Assembly (NCBI GenBank): GCA_024233515.1
Contig: JACKPO010000002.1
Span: forward strand, 186,001 to 250,000
Reading direction: 5' to 3'
DNA: 64,000 nucleotides
Source: Chlamydiales bacterium
GTDB taxonomy: Bacteria; Chlamydiota; Chlamydiia; Chlamydiales; Simkaniaceae
Shown here: in pieces, positions 43,408 through 52,308 of the stretch
Numbering within the stretch: position 1 is the stretch's first letter
Layout of the letters: each line of letters starts with the position of its first letter
Position numbers and translations under genes: made by a program
Notes under the pieces: model-generated
What the model saw: only the letters and a program-made list of their open reading frames with translations
What the model was told of the DNA's origin: nothing
Database searches by the model: none

Positions 43408-45210
43408 ATGTCCGAAATTCAAGGGCCAAGTTATGATGGAGTCTCTTCCACTGATTTCGAAGGGTGTTATCACGTTCCCGATCTCGATGAGCGGACAAGC
43501 AAACTTGCAGAAGATCAGCTGAGTCAATGTAGCTCTCAGTCCTCATCCAGTGCGCGAAGTTCATTTGAAGCAGTGCGCGACTTTTTTGTTTCGAGTCACC
43601 ACCCTTCCAAAATGAAAAAGTATATCCACATCCTCAACCAGTATATCGACCATCTAGGTGGAGAAAAAGTGTTAAGAAACGCTTACGAAGAGCTCAAGGG
43701 ATTTGAACAAACAAACTCTATGGTTGAAAATGCAACAAAGGCCTATGCCATCTTACTGGGCGAAGGAAAGTGGGCTGAGAAAAATGAGAGAGAGCGTTAC
43801 CAGGCATTTGTCTCTGCGCTGAGAGATGCGATTGAGACACCTCAGTATCAAAGAGTGCGAGGAATTCGCTTTGCAGGTCCAAGTAAGCGGGGACTTTATG
43901 TCCCCTTGTCTCAAAGGCACAACAAGGAAGCATTTATCGAGCGTGCTATAAAATGTGTGACTCATCTTCAGAACCTTGTCGATGCAAGGTGGTTCCAATC
44001 AGAAATGTATACACACCTCAAGCAGGCAACCAATCGATTTACAAGTGATACAGAGAGTTCTGATGATGAAATTTCTCTCGATCACCTCACAGAAGAAGAT
44101 TATCCCAGAACATTCAAAGCAATGAACGAGCGGATCAAAACAGCCTCGCCAGAGCTTAAGAAGCGCCCCGCCTCTCTTGGAATGCAAATGCTCAAAGGGG
44201 CAACAGGGATGAAAGACTTTTCGGGGACAGAAAATATCCCCTATATCCGCTGCCGTTATGACTATCAAGACGAGAGTGGGGAGACCGAAACCATCCACTA
44301 TATGCGTCACTCAAGACCGACGGTTGGAGGGCGATTGATAGAGTTTGTGGGGAGTTTAGTAACCCGTCTTTTTTCAAAAATCTTTGGAAATCCAACGGCA
44401 CATGATGGGGAAAAAATTGCAAGTGATTATGAAGAAGCCATCCGTCTTGCTGGAGATCGAAAGGAAGCGATCTTTTATGTCGTTCACCAAAGACGGTCTC
44501 AGGGGCTCTTTGAGAATGAAGCCGACAGCACTCACCTGATTGAGAATCTTGATGACAAACATCAAAACTTTCACACCTTAATTCAAAGCGTGGAAGGTCC
44601 CCTTTTTGAGCGTGGCGAAGGATATGAGTTTTTTCAGACGATGGGGGATCTAAAGCTTGCCCTCCTGCAATCATTTGAAAATAGTCCCAAGGCTCCCAAC
44701 CGTTTGCCAAATGCCGTCAACACCAAAGAGTACCGCCAGGTCATGGGAGAGCTCTTTGATGATGTCCGATCAATCTTTTTTTCAGAGGTTCAAGATGGCC
44801 AATCTCTCACGCAAAGTCAGTGGGAAAAAATGATCCTCTACTTCTATGTATTCCAAAAAGACGACCTCAAGTTCCGCCTTTCTAATGGCGATCACACTGT
44901 CAAATACTATACCACACCCTGTAAAGACTTCCTCGATCGAGGGGGGAATATGGCGATGGTGGAAGACTTTGTCCACTACCACATGGCAGGGGCCGGCCCC
45001 TCTCGGGAAGACCTCGAGCACACTCTCTATACGACCCTCGGAGCGCCGATCCTCGTGAAGAAGAAGCAGGTGATCGAGGGCCGCGTTGAAAGAGGGCTAG
45101 AGATTGTCGAAGATCTCTCAAGGCTCTCCGCTGATCAGAGGGGAAAGCTCCAAGAGTACCGTTTCCAGGGGAGAAAGCTGGCGCGCGTTGACTATCCCAC
45201 TCATTCCTAG
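43408..45210 (+). CDS. Putative effector with C-terminal CX5R phosphatase-like motif (paralogue A)
   Basis: 600 aa, ATG preceded by AAGGTGG. No signal peptide or membrane helix; Ser-rich N-terminus (CSSQSSSSARSS near 45). Residues about 255-560 align with the next protein (IHYMRHSRP vs IYYLRHSTP; LIQSVEGPLFE vs LFQSVESDLFM). Near the end is PCKDFLDRGG: C505 and R511 make a CX5R loop like that of Sac-type phosphoinositide phosphatases (CxDxLDRT) and with the Lys of PTEN/SopB loops (CKxGKxRTG). I infer a phosphatase fold; no function is established. Next to nothing conserved, it looks like an accessory, possibly type III-secreted protein. Confidence 0.75.
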   Translation: MSEIQGPSYDGVSSTDFEGCYHVPDLDERTSKLAEDQLSQCSSQSSSSARSSFEAVRDFFVSSHHPSKMKKYIHILNQYIDHLGGEKVLRNAYEELKGFEQTNSMVENATKAYAILLGEGKWAEKNERERYQAFVSALRDAIETPQYQRVRGIRFAGPSKRGLYVPLSQRHNKEAFIERAIKCVTHLQNLVDARWFQSEMYTHLKQATNRFTSDTESSDDEISLDHLTEEDYPRTFKAMNERIKTASPELKKRPASLGMQMLKGATGMKDFSGTENIPYIRCRYDYQDESGETETIHYMRHSRPTVGGRLIEFVGSLVTRLFSKIFGNPTAHDGEKIASDYEEAIRLAGDRKEAIFYVVHQRRSQGLFENEADSTHLIENLDDKHQNFHTLIQSVEGPLFERGEGYEFFQTMGDLKLALLQSFENSPKAPNRLPNAVNTKEYRQVMGELFDDVRSIFFSEVQDGQSLTQSQWEKMILYFYVFQKDDLKFRLSNGDHTVKYYTTPCKDFLDRGGNMAMVEDFVHYHMAGAGPSREDLEHTLYTTLGAPILVKKKQVIEGRVERGLEIVEDLSRLSADQRGKLQEYRFQGRKLARVDYPTHS

Positions 45211-45298
45211 TCATTAGTCAATTAAAATATTTATTTCCTTTCATTTTTAATCATCTCTATGTATACTCACCGTAAATTGACTCAGATTTGGGGTAAAA

Positions 45299-47533
45299 AT
45301 GTCACATGTAGGACGTCCTGGCTCGCGGCCAGAGTTTCAGTTTAGTTATTGGGCGGTTGCTCAATCTTTCATGACCACAACAGCTCTTATGGGTGTGTCT
45401 ATCCTCGCCATGCGCGCCATCGAGCGGTATGGAAAAAAAACCTTTACCCCTCTCCAAAAACAGGGGCTTGGGCTCCTTGCAACCACCGTTTACTTCACTG
45501 CTTCCACCTACGCTTTCCCCTGGCATCAAAAAGTCCCAACCAAAGATCCAAGCCCAAAGAAAGAGGATTCACCTCTTCCTCGTGAAATTTCTTACGCTGC
45601 CCTTACAGAGATGGATGAAGCTTTTTATCGCGCCATCATTGAGGAGTTAACAGAGATCGATCACCTCACGAAAGAGATGAAGCTGGGCGAAGAAACGGTT
45701 CACTTAAGAATCCTTCAGCAAGACAAAGGGGCCGCTCTCGCCTTTTTCCGCTCAAAGCTACCTCAGCCTAAGCTTCCAGATGGTCCACCTTCTCTTGAAG
45801 TGCTTGAGGAAGGGGTGGTTGTCAAAAGTCCGAGAAATAGAGAGAGAGTAGGTCTTTTACCTCCTGCAAAAGATGAGGATGACGATGGTTTCGAAGTGGT
45901 CACGGATCCGGCCCGTCCTGATCCCAACATGGCCGTTGTCCCGGCAACGTATGTTGCAGAGGTTCATGGCCTCAATGGAAGTTTGATGCGAGAACGGATG
46001 TTTAAGACGCTCATGGAGCAGTATCTTGCGATCCTGAAAGGGATGGGACTAGATCCGAAGGAAAAGCTTGGGCAATTAGCAGATTCTAAGCGCAAAACAG
46101 CTCAGCAAACAATGCTCAGGGATGTTCTTAACTATTTGATCACGCCAGGATCTGAAAATGAGTCTTGCTGGTCGTATGCAGGGTATACGGGTCATGAGGG
46201 GCGCTACCTCCTATTAATGGATGCCCACCGAAAGCTGATTCTAGATTACAGGGGAAAAGAGAATACCTACGATCGTGAGGCGCTGACCTATGGACGCGCC
46301 CTTTCTGAAGCGTGGATGAGACCGGAGATGCAGTCTTTTCAGGAGAGTTTGGTTAGAGCGCACTTTGCCGAGGAGGCGCCACCGATGACTTCTAAAACGG
46401 TTCACCAAGCTTTCTGTGAAAGAAATAAAGCAGTTGGAATTGCGCCTGCAGAGATGAAGATGTCGTTTGTTGGATCCACCATTGCAAAGGTTGGAGGAGC
46501 GATCAGTTTGTGTGATTATTTTGGGAAGAATCCTCCGAACTTACGGAAAGTTGAAACCTGGCGCAACGCTGACGGAAGAGAGAAGCAAATCTACTACTTA
46601 CGCCACTCCACACCAAACCAGGGAACCTATGCACAACAAGCTCCCGTTGACCCGATCTATCGCGACTTCTTAAAGGGAGTCGAAGGGAGAGGTCAAGGAG
46701 TCCTTTACGCCGCTCATCAAAGGTTAGGGGACTATGGATGTAAGTTTGAGCAAGAGGGGTACCGCGCCCAGTCGATTGTTGATCTAGAAGCCAATCACCC
46801 TAATCTTCTTGTTCTCTTTCAGTCGGTGGAAAGTGACCTTTTCATGGATCGTACGATCAAAACGTTTGCCTACCTCAAAGAAAGGTTGATCGCTTCCTTT
46901 GCGCAGATGGATGGGAATAAACGGAATCGCCTGCCGAAGTATTTAATGAACGGGGCAACGATTCATCCTGCGTATGAAGCTGAGATAAAAGGGATCTTTA
47001 ATTTTGTCCATCAGGTCTTTTTTGGAGGGCGAGCCGAGTTGGACCCTACTCTAATCGATTGTTATGGGGGACTCAGCGACCCCAAGAAAATGACGTGGGA
47101 ATCCCAAACGGTGATCATGCTCTTCTACCACTTTCAACGGGAACATCTCAAACATGCCGATTTGAGCCAATATGGTTTTCCATACAATGTGTCCTATGTC
47201 AATACAGGGTGTAAAGATGACTTTGACCGTGGGTTCGGACAGAACATGACCTCGGATCGCGTTCATCAAACGAGTCTACCGCGTGAACAGATTCCAGCGG
47301 AAGATTTCGAAGCAATGATCTCAAGTGGTCAAGCGCCTCCCATTCAATCGAAAGGAATTCCAGTCATCCCTTACCGGGTGCAGCCAGCCCTTCAAGTGTC
47401 AAGAGTGCTTGCAGACCTTAAAGGTGATCAGCTTCAATTGCTACGCGAAAAAACGTGGAATGGCTTTAGACTCACAGGTTATGATGTCCGTCGCCATCCC
47501 GAGCAGTCAGCCACTATTGATCATCGGTCTTAA
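45299..47533 (+). CDS. Putative membrane-anchored CX5R phosphatase-like protein (paralogue B)
   Basis: 744 aa. Two hydrophobic helices at about 16-38 and 55-75 (TTTALMGVSILAM and GLLATTVYFTAS) form an N-terminal hairpin like that of chlamydial inclusion-membrane proteins, followed by a variable region with acidic stretches and the domain shared with the preceding gene. The candidate loop is GCKDDFDRGFG with C638 and R644 (CX5R). Conserved flanks with paralogue A include YLRHSTP (about 430), ESQTVIMLFYHFQREHL and the final REKTWNGFRLTGYDVRRH. I infer that a tandem duplication produced the pair and that B gained or kept a membrane anchor. Confidence 0.75.
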   Translation: MSHVGRPGSRPEFQFSYWAVAQSFMTTTALMGVSILAMRAIERYGKKTFTPLQKQGLGLLATTVYFTASTYAFPWHQKVPTKDPSPKKEDSPLPREISYAALTEMDEAFYRAIIEELTEIDHLTKEMKLGEETVHLRILQQDKGAALAFFRSKLPQPKLPDGPPSLEVLEEGVVVKSPRNRERVGLLPPAKDEDDDGFEVVTDPARPDPNMAVVPATYVAEVHGLNGSLMRERMFKTLMEQYLAILKGMGLDPKEKLGQLADSKRKTAQQTMLRDVLNYLITPGSENESCWSYAGYTGHEGRYLLLMDAHRKLILDYRGKENTYDREALTYGRALSEAWMRPEMQSFQESLVRAHFAEEAPPMTSKTVHQAFCERNKAVGIAPAEMKMSFVGSTIAKVGGAISLCDYFGKNPPNLRKVETWRNADGREKQIYYLRHSTPNQGTYAQQAPVDPIYRDFLKGVEGRGQGVLYAAHQRLGDYGCKFEQEGYRAQSIVDLEANHPNLLVLFQSVESDLFMDRTIKTFAYLKERLIASFAQMDGNKRNRLPKYLMNGATIHPAYEAEIKGIFNFVHQVFFGGRAELDPTLIDCYGGLSDPKKMTWESQTVIMLFYHFQREHLKHADLSQYGFPYNVSYVNTGCKDDFDRGFGQNMTSDRVHQTSLPREQIPAEDFEAMISSGQAPPIQSKGIPVIPYRVQPALQVSRVLADLKGDQLQLLREKTWNGFRLTGYDVRRHPEQSATIDHRS

Positions 47534-47739
47534 TCGTTGTGAAAAAGGCGTCCGTTGATATTTGAGGGGTCAGTGAATCTGTCGTTTACACGCCCTTGGA
47601 GGGTTTCTCCTTGAAGAGAATCTCCTTGGAAATTCTTCTTGGCCTCTTTGACATGACGTGCTTCGATTTGGAAAGGTTGTTCATCCCCACTCCCAATTGA
47701 AAATTCTCCGGCTCCAGAGCCGCCAACTTTTCTAACCAT
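47530..47739 (-). CDS. Small hypothetical protein, 69 aa
   Basis: Supported by an excellent ribosome site (AAGGAG 8 bases before the ATG at 47739) rather than by homology. Polar, Gly/Asp/Gln-rich, with a short repeat DSLQGETLQGR and no hydrophobic segment, so probably soluble and disordered. Convergent with paralogue B and overlapping its end by 4 bases. Confidence 0.6.
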   Translation of the reverse strand: MVRKVGGSGAGEFSIGSGDEQPFQIEARHVKEAKKNFQGDSLQGETLQGRVNDRFTDPSNINGRLFHND

Positions 47740-47829
47740 AACGTTAACTCCTTCTTTAGGTGTTTTAGGTAGCTAATTAATTACCTGAAAAAGACCACTT
47801 TCGTCAAATTAATGTTCGGTAAAGAGTTG

Positions 47830-47993
47830 TATACCTAACATGATTCAAAAGTTGGTTTTTGGCTGCGCCTGCTTTGCAGCAAATTTCTTGCCTTCACTCG
47901 CGCCTTGTGCTCGCACAATGGTCGCTCGCTCCAGGCAAAAAATTTTCGCAGCCGTCTTGCCAAATTCCCAACTTTTGAATCATGTTAGGTATA
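47830..47993. repeat. MITE-like inverted-repeat element, copy 2
   Basis: 164 bp, ends TATACCTAACATGATTCAAA and its complement, flanked/ended by TA. Near-identical to copy 3 and inverse to copy 1. Inner part can fold back (GGCTGCG...CGCAGCC; TTTCTTGCCT...AGGCAAAAAA). A 71-codon frame crosses it but has no support. Confidence 0.85.
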
Positions 47994-48099
47994 TTAAGAG
48001 CGCCGGTAATTATGTTTTTATGAGCGCTCAATTCCTTTTGCGTGGTCTATTTTAATTCTCTCATTCTACACTTAAATTGTCAATAAGTTTTTAATTAAA

Positions 48100-48140
48100 T
48101 TATTTCTTAAGTCGCTATATATAAGCAACTTATGAAATAA
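48100..48140. promoter_or_regulatory. Inverted repeat in AT-rich region upstream of aas
   Basis: TTATTTCTTAAGT (48100-48112) and ACTTATGAAATAA (48128-48140) are complementary at 12 of 13 positions, separated by 15 AT-rich bases containing TATATATAAG. The site is about 70 bases before the aas start, so a dimeric regulator's operator or a promoter hairpin is possible. The remainder of the 473-base gap holds repeat copy 2 and no gene I can support. Confidence 0.4.
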
Positions 48141-48212
48141 GCTATCAAGAAATAATTTGAATGAGAAGCGATTGATGCGCTTATTTAAAAAAGGTGCTAA
48201 GATGGGGAACTT

Positions 48213-50909
48213 ATGAGAGATTGGATCCTTTCTGTTGGCTCATGGCTGATCATCAAGATTTTTTCCCTGAGATACTCCTTTGACATCAAGGGGCTAGACA
48301 CCCTTGACCTGAAGCAGAAGGGGGGAATCCTCTTTTTGCCCAATCACCCGGCGGAGATCGATCCGTTGACGATTTATAACTTACTTGCGCGGAAATTTAA
48401 GCCCCGTCCTTTAGTGATTGAGCATTTTTTCTACCTAAGTGGAGCCCGGTTTTTTATGAATCTTGTGCGCGCGCTCCCTATTCCTAATTTTGAACTCTCT
48501 TCTAACTCGTGGAAAATTCGGCAGATTGAAAAAGCTCTTAAAAAAGTCAGCGAAGAGATTCGAAAAGGGGAAAACTTTTTGATTTATCCTTCCGGACATT
48601 TGAAACGGGAAGGACATGAAAATATCGGTGGGAATTCCTTCATCCATTCGATTTTGGAAAATTGTCCTGAGACTCAAGTTGTCCTTGTCCGCAGTGATGG
48701 GCTCTGGGGAAGTTCCTTTTCCTGTGCGATTTCGGGAGATTCTCCCGATTTTTGGCGGACGATGGTCCGTGGGATCAAGAAAACGCTTGCAAGTGGGATC
48801 TTCTTCCTGCCACGAAGGAAAGTGACGATTGAGTTTCAAGCCAACCCGAAAGGCTTTCCTTTTAAGGGGACCCGTTTAGAACTGAATCATTACTTAGAAG
48901 AGTGGTATAACCGTTATGCTGGAGAAAATGGAGAGAGGGTAACCTCTGAACCTCTCCGTCTTGTTTCGTACAGCCGTTTTAAGGAAGATCTTCCTCACGT
49001 GACCCGTGTTGAAAAGAAAAAACAGAAGAAGAAAGAGATTGATGTCCCCGATCATATCCGAGAGGATATCTGTCGTGAGTTGACAAAACTCTCAGGGATG
49101 AAGGAGATCAAGGATGAGATGGATCTCTCCCGTGACTTAGGGCTCGATTCTCTTGATTTGGCAAGTGTACATGCCTTTTTAGATCAAAAATATGAGGTTG
49201 AAGCAAATCGCCCCCACGAACTGAAAACCGTTCATGATCTTTTTGAGCTGATTGTGGAGGGGAGTTTGGCTAGGCCCAAGCTTGATACGAAAAACCTTAA
49301 AGAACACCAGTGGCCGGAAGAAAAACGTCCCCCTCTCGTCTATCCTGATGGGAAAACGATTCCCGAAGCTTTTTTAGAAACGGCCGACCGGATGGGAGCA
49401 GCAATGGCTTGCGGCGATGAGATGACAAAGATCATCAACTACCGTGAGATGAAAGTTGCCATGCATGTTCTAGCAAAAAAGTTTCAGCAGTTAGAAGGGA
49501 AATACATTGCTGTGATGCTCCCTTCAACGGTTGGGTGTTATATCATTGTCCTTGCGATTCTCATAGCAGGAAAGATCCCTGTGATGCTCAATTGGACAGC
49601 GGGGCAGCGGAGTTTGTCCTTTGCTGTTGAGCTCTTAGGACTCAAAGAGATTTTAAGTTCCCGCCGCTTTTTAGAGCGAGTTCAAGCCTTAGATATTGGG
49701 GATCTTGAAGAGAAGATTGTTCTGATGGAAGATTTTCGTGCAGGAATCTCAATCGGGGACAAATTGATTGGCCTCTTATTATCGAAAGGGAAAAAGAAGA
49801 AATGGATGAAACGGTTCTCTCTCGATCAGATGAAAGAGGACGATCCTGCCGTGATTTTATTTACGAGTGGAACAGAAAATTATCCCAAAGCGGTCCCCCT
49901 TTCCCATAAAAATATTCTCAGTAGCCATCGAAATACCTTCTCTTGTATCGATGTGAATCAAAATGACATCTTATATGGAGCGCTCCCTCCCTTTCACTCC
50001 TTTGGATTTTCGCTGACCGGCCTTTTTCCTCTCCTTGTGGGGATGCGGGTCTTTTATTCTCCTGACCCCACCGACACTCATGCGATTGCGCGCGACACCT
50101 TTTACCGGAAGATTACGATCCACTGTTTGGCGCCGAGTTTTTATAAAAACCTATTCCGGATTGCAACGCCGCGTCAATTGAAGAGTGTTCGTCTCTTTGT
50201 TGCAGGAGCAGAAAAAGCGCCTGAAATGCTCTTTGAGCATGTTAAGCGGCTCGGAGGGAACAAAGAGATGATCGAAGGGTATGGAATTACCGAATGTTCT
50301 CCTATTGTCACACTCAATCGTCAGGGGAACCCTCCTCGCGGTGTCGGACAACCCATTACTGAAGTGGAGCTGTGCGTGATCCATCTAGAAACGGGGGAGA
50401 AAGTTCCTAATGATCAGCAAGGGGAGATCTGCATCCGTGGCCCCAATGTCTTCTCGGGCTATCTTGGCAAAGATGCTCCCAATCCATTTATTGATTTAGA
50501 GGGAAAAAAATGGTATCGTAGTGGCGATATTGGTCACATCGATCCAGATGGAGCTCTCATTTTGGGAGGGCGTCTCAAACGCTTTGTCAAGATTGGAGGA
50601 GAGATGGTGAGTTTGGTTGCCTTAGAAGAAGAGCTCTATGCCTACGCAAAAGGAAAAGGGCTGATCAAGGGGACCGAAGAAGAGCCACAACTCGCGGTTG
50701 GGGTGAAAGAGGGAGACAAGCCAAGTCTCATTCTCTTCACTGTCTTCCCTCTCTCAAAGGAAGAAGCGAATGAAGCGCTGAAAACGAGTGGGTTTGCCCG
50801 TATCATGAAGCTAGCAGCTTCCCATCAAATCGATGAAATCCCGATGACCGGAACCGGAAAGGTCCAACTCCGCCGCATTCAAGAACTGATTAAGGAAAAA
50901 GATGCTTAA
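48213..50909 (+). CDS. aas: Acyltransferase-ACP-acyl ligase fusion (Aas-like)
   Basis: 898 aa in three parts. Residues about 1-235: PlsC-type acyltransferase with NHPAEID (HX4D). Residues about 280-350: an acyl-carrier-protein domain with the phosphopantetheine serine in LGLDSLDLASVHAF. Residues about 380-898: AMP-dependent acyl ligase with LFTSGTENYPKAVPLSHKN, GYGITECSPIVTLN, YRSGDIGHIDPDG and a terminal GTGKVQLRRIQEL. Acyltransferase plus ligase is the Aas lysophospholipid-salvage layout; the ACP between them is unusual and could pass the acyl group internally. Likely recycles host or own lysophospholipids and fatty acids. Overlaps cysS by 8 bases. Confidence 0.9.
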   Translation: MRDWILSVGSWLIIKIFSLRYSFDIKGLDTLDLKQKGGILFLPNHPAEIDPLTIYNLLARKFKPRPLVIEHFFYLSGARFFMNLVRALPIPNFELSSNSWKIRQIEKALKKVSEEIRKGENFLIYPSGHLKREGHENIGGNSFIHSILENCPETQVVLVRSDGLWGSSFSCAISGDSPDFWRTMVRGIKKTLASGIFFLPRRKVTIEFQANPKGFPFKGTRLELNHYLEEWYNRYAGENGERVTSEPLRLVSYSRFKEDLPHVTRVEKKKQKKKEIDVPDHIREDICRELTKLSGMKEIKDEMDLSRDLGLDSLDLASVHAFLDQKYEVEANRPHELKTVHDLFELIVEGSLARPKLDTKNLKEHQWPEEKRPPLVYPDGKTIPEAFLETADRMGAAMACGDEMTKIINYREMKVAMHVLAKKFQQLEGKYIAVMLPSTVGCYIIVLAILIAGKIPVMLNWTAGQRSLSFAVELLGLKEILSSRRFLERVQALDIGDLEEKIVLMEDFRAGISIGDKLIGLLLSKGKKKKWMKRFSLDQMKEDDPAVILFTSGTENYPKAVPLSHKNILSSHRNTFSCIDVNQNDILYGALPPFHSFGFSLTGLFPLLVGMRVFYSPDPTDTHAIARDTFYRKITIHCLAPSFYKNLFRIATPRQLKSVRLFVAGAEKAPEMLFEHVKRLGGNKEMIEGYGITECSPIVTLNRQGNPPRGVGQPITEVELCVIHLETGEKVPNDQQGEICIRGPNVFSGYLGKDAPNPFIDLEGKKWYRSGDIGHIDPDGALILGGRLKRFVKIGGEMVSLVALEEELYAYAKGKGLIKGTEEEPQLAVGVKEGDKPSLILFTVFPLSKEEANEALKTSGFARIMKLAASHQIDEIPMTGTGKVQLRRIQELIKEKDA

Positions 50910-52308
50910 AGTCTACGATACCGAAACGCGCGAAAAGAAACCGATCCATCTTGCAGAAGGGGAAACCGAACTGAAAATGTACACATGTGGTCCCACGGTG
51001 TACAATTACGCCCATATCGGAAACTTTCGCACCTATGTCTTTGAAGATCTTTTGCGCCGCACCCTAAAATATTTTGGCTTTAGGCTAACACAAGCGATGA
51101 ACCTTACCGATGTCGAAGATAAAACGATCATGGGGGCCATCGAAAAAAAGGTTCCTCTCGAAGAGTACACCAAGGTCTACAAAGAGGCCTTTTTTGAAGA
51201 TCTCAAAACGTTGGGCGCCGAGCCTGTTGAAATCATCTGCCCTGCGACCGACTACATCCATGAAATGATCAAGATGATCGAAACGTTAATCGAGAAGGGG
51301 ATCGCCTATCAGGGGAAAGATGGCGGCGTTTACTACAGCATCAAACATTTCCCTTCGTATGGGCGCCTCTCCCATCTCAAGCTGGAAGATCTAAAAGAGG
51401 GAGCTTCTGAACGAGTCTCCGATGATGAATACGATAAAGAATCAGCGACCGACTTTGTGCTGTGGAAACCTTACAATGCGGAGCGCGATGGCGATGTTTT
51501 TTGGGAGAGTCCTTTTGGGAAAGGGCGCCCTGGTTGGCATGTTGAATGTTCCGCTATGGCCACCCACCTCCTGGGTGAAACGATCGATATCCACGTTGGG
51601 GGAGTCGATAACATCTTTCCCCATCACGAAAATGAAATCGCTCAGTCTGAAGGATGCACCGGTAAACACTTTGTTCGCCACTGGATTCATGCTGAGCACC
51701 TCATCGTAAACGGAAAAAAGATGTCGAAAAGTCTCGGTAACTTTTTTACCCTCCGCGATCTACTTGAAAAAGGATACACCGGCCCAGAGATCCGTTACCT
51801 CCTCCTTTCGACCCATTACCGAACACAACTCAACTTCACCCTCGACGGTCTTAAAGCTGCCCGCGAAACCCTCCGCCGCTTTAGAGATTTTATCGACCGC
51901 CTCCACACCGCCTCCGGTTCTGGAACCTCCCTTTCTTCTTCTATTGAGGAAACCCGCACCGCTTTCAAAGAGGCCCTTGCCGATGACCTCAACATCTCCG
52001 TGGCCCTCGCTGCTCTCTTCGACTTTGTCAAAAAGACCAACGCTCTGATCGACGGGGAAAAAATCTCCCAAGAAGAGGCTCAAAAAGCCCTTGCCTTTCT
52101 TGAGGAGCTCAACACCGTTCTCGGTGTCCTTCCTCTTAAGCAAGAATCTCTCGAAATCCCCCAAGAGATCCAAGAAGCATTTGAGAAGCGGCAAGCGGCA
52201 CGCGCCGCAAAAGATTGGGGCGAAGCCGATAAACAGCGCGACTTCATTCATGCCCAAGGCTTCCTCATCGAAGACAGCCCCACCGGCTCCCGCGTCAAAA
52301 AACAGTAA
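50902..52308 (+). CDS. cysS: Cysteinyl-tRNA synthetase
   Basis: 468 aa class I synthetase. MYTCGPTVYNYAHIGNFRTYV (HIGH-type motif HIGN, zinc Cys), AMNLTDVEDKT, the zinc ligands in WHVECSAMA and HHENEIAQSE, and the KMSKSLGNFF loop. The end (FIHAQGFLIEDSPTGSRVKK) is the normal family C-terminus. A diverged copy of its last 63 bases lies about 1.1 kb downstream (53332). Confidence 0.97.
   Translation: MLKVYDTETREKKPIHLAEGETELKMYTCGPTVYNYAHIGNFRTYVFEDLLRRTLKYFGFRLTQAMNLTDVEDKTIMGAIEKKVPLEEYTKVYKEAFFEDLKTLGAEPVEIICPATDYIHEMIKMIETLIEKGIAYQGKDGGVYYSIKHFPSYGRLSHLKLEDLKEGASERVSDDEYDKESATDFVLWKPYNAERDGDVFWESPFGKGRPGWHVECSAMATHLLGETIDIHVGGVDNIFPHHENEIAQSEGCTGKHFVRHWIHAEHLIVNGKKMSKSLGNFFTLRDLLEKGYTGPEIRYLLLSTHYRTQLNFTLDGLKAARETLRRFRDFIDRLHTASGSGTSLSSSIEETRTAFKEALADDLNISVALAALFDFVKKTNALIDGEKISQEEAQKALAFLEELNTVLGVLPLKQESLEIPQEIQEAFEKRQAARAAKDWGEADKQRDFIHAQGFLIEDSPTGSRVKKQ

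Noticed and set aside
44192..44710. 172-codon minus-strand frame inside CX5R paralogue A
   Set aside because: Antisense to a coding region conserved with its paralogue; the opposite frame is not conserved.
47840..48055. Frame over repeat copy 2 (and a similar one over copy 3 at 59619)
   Set aside because: The two translate alike only because the repeat is nearly identical; the inverted copy 1 has no matching intact frame, and there is no ribosome site.
51760..52257. 165-codon minus-strand frame inside cysS
   Set aside because: Shadow of the conserved cysS C-terminal half.
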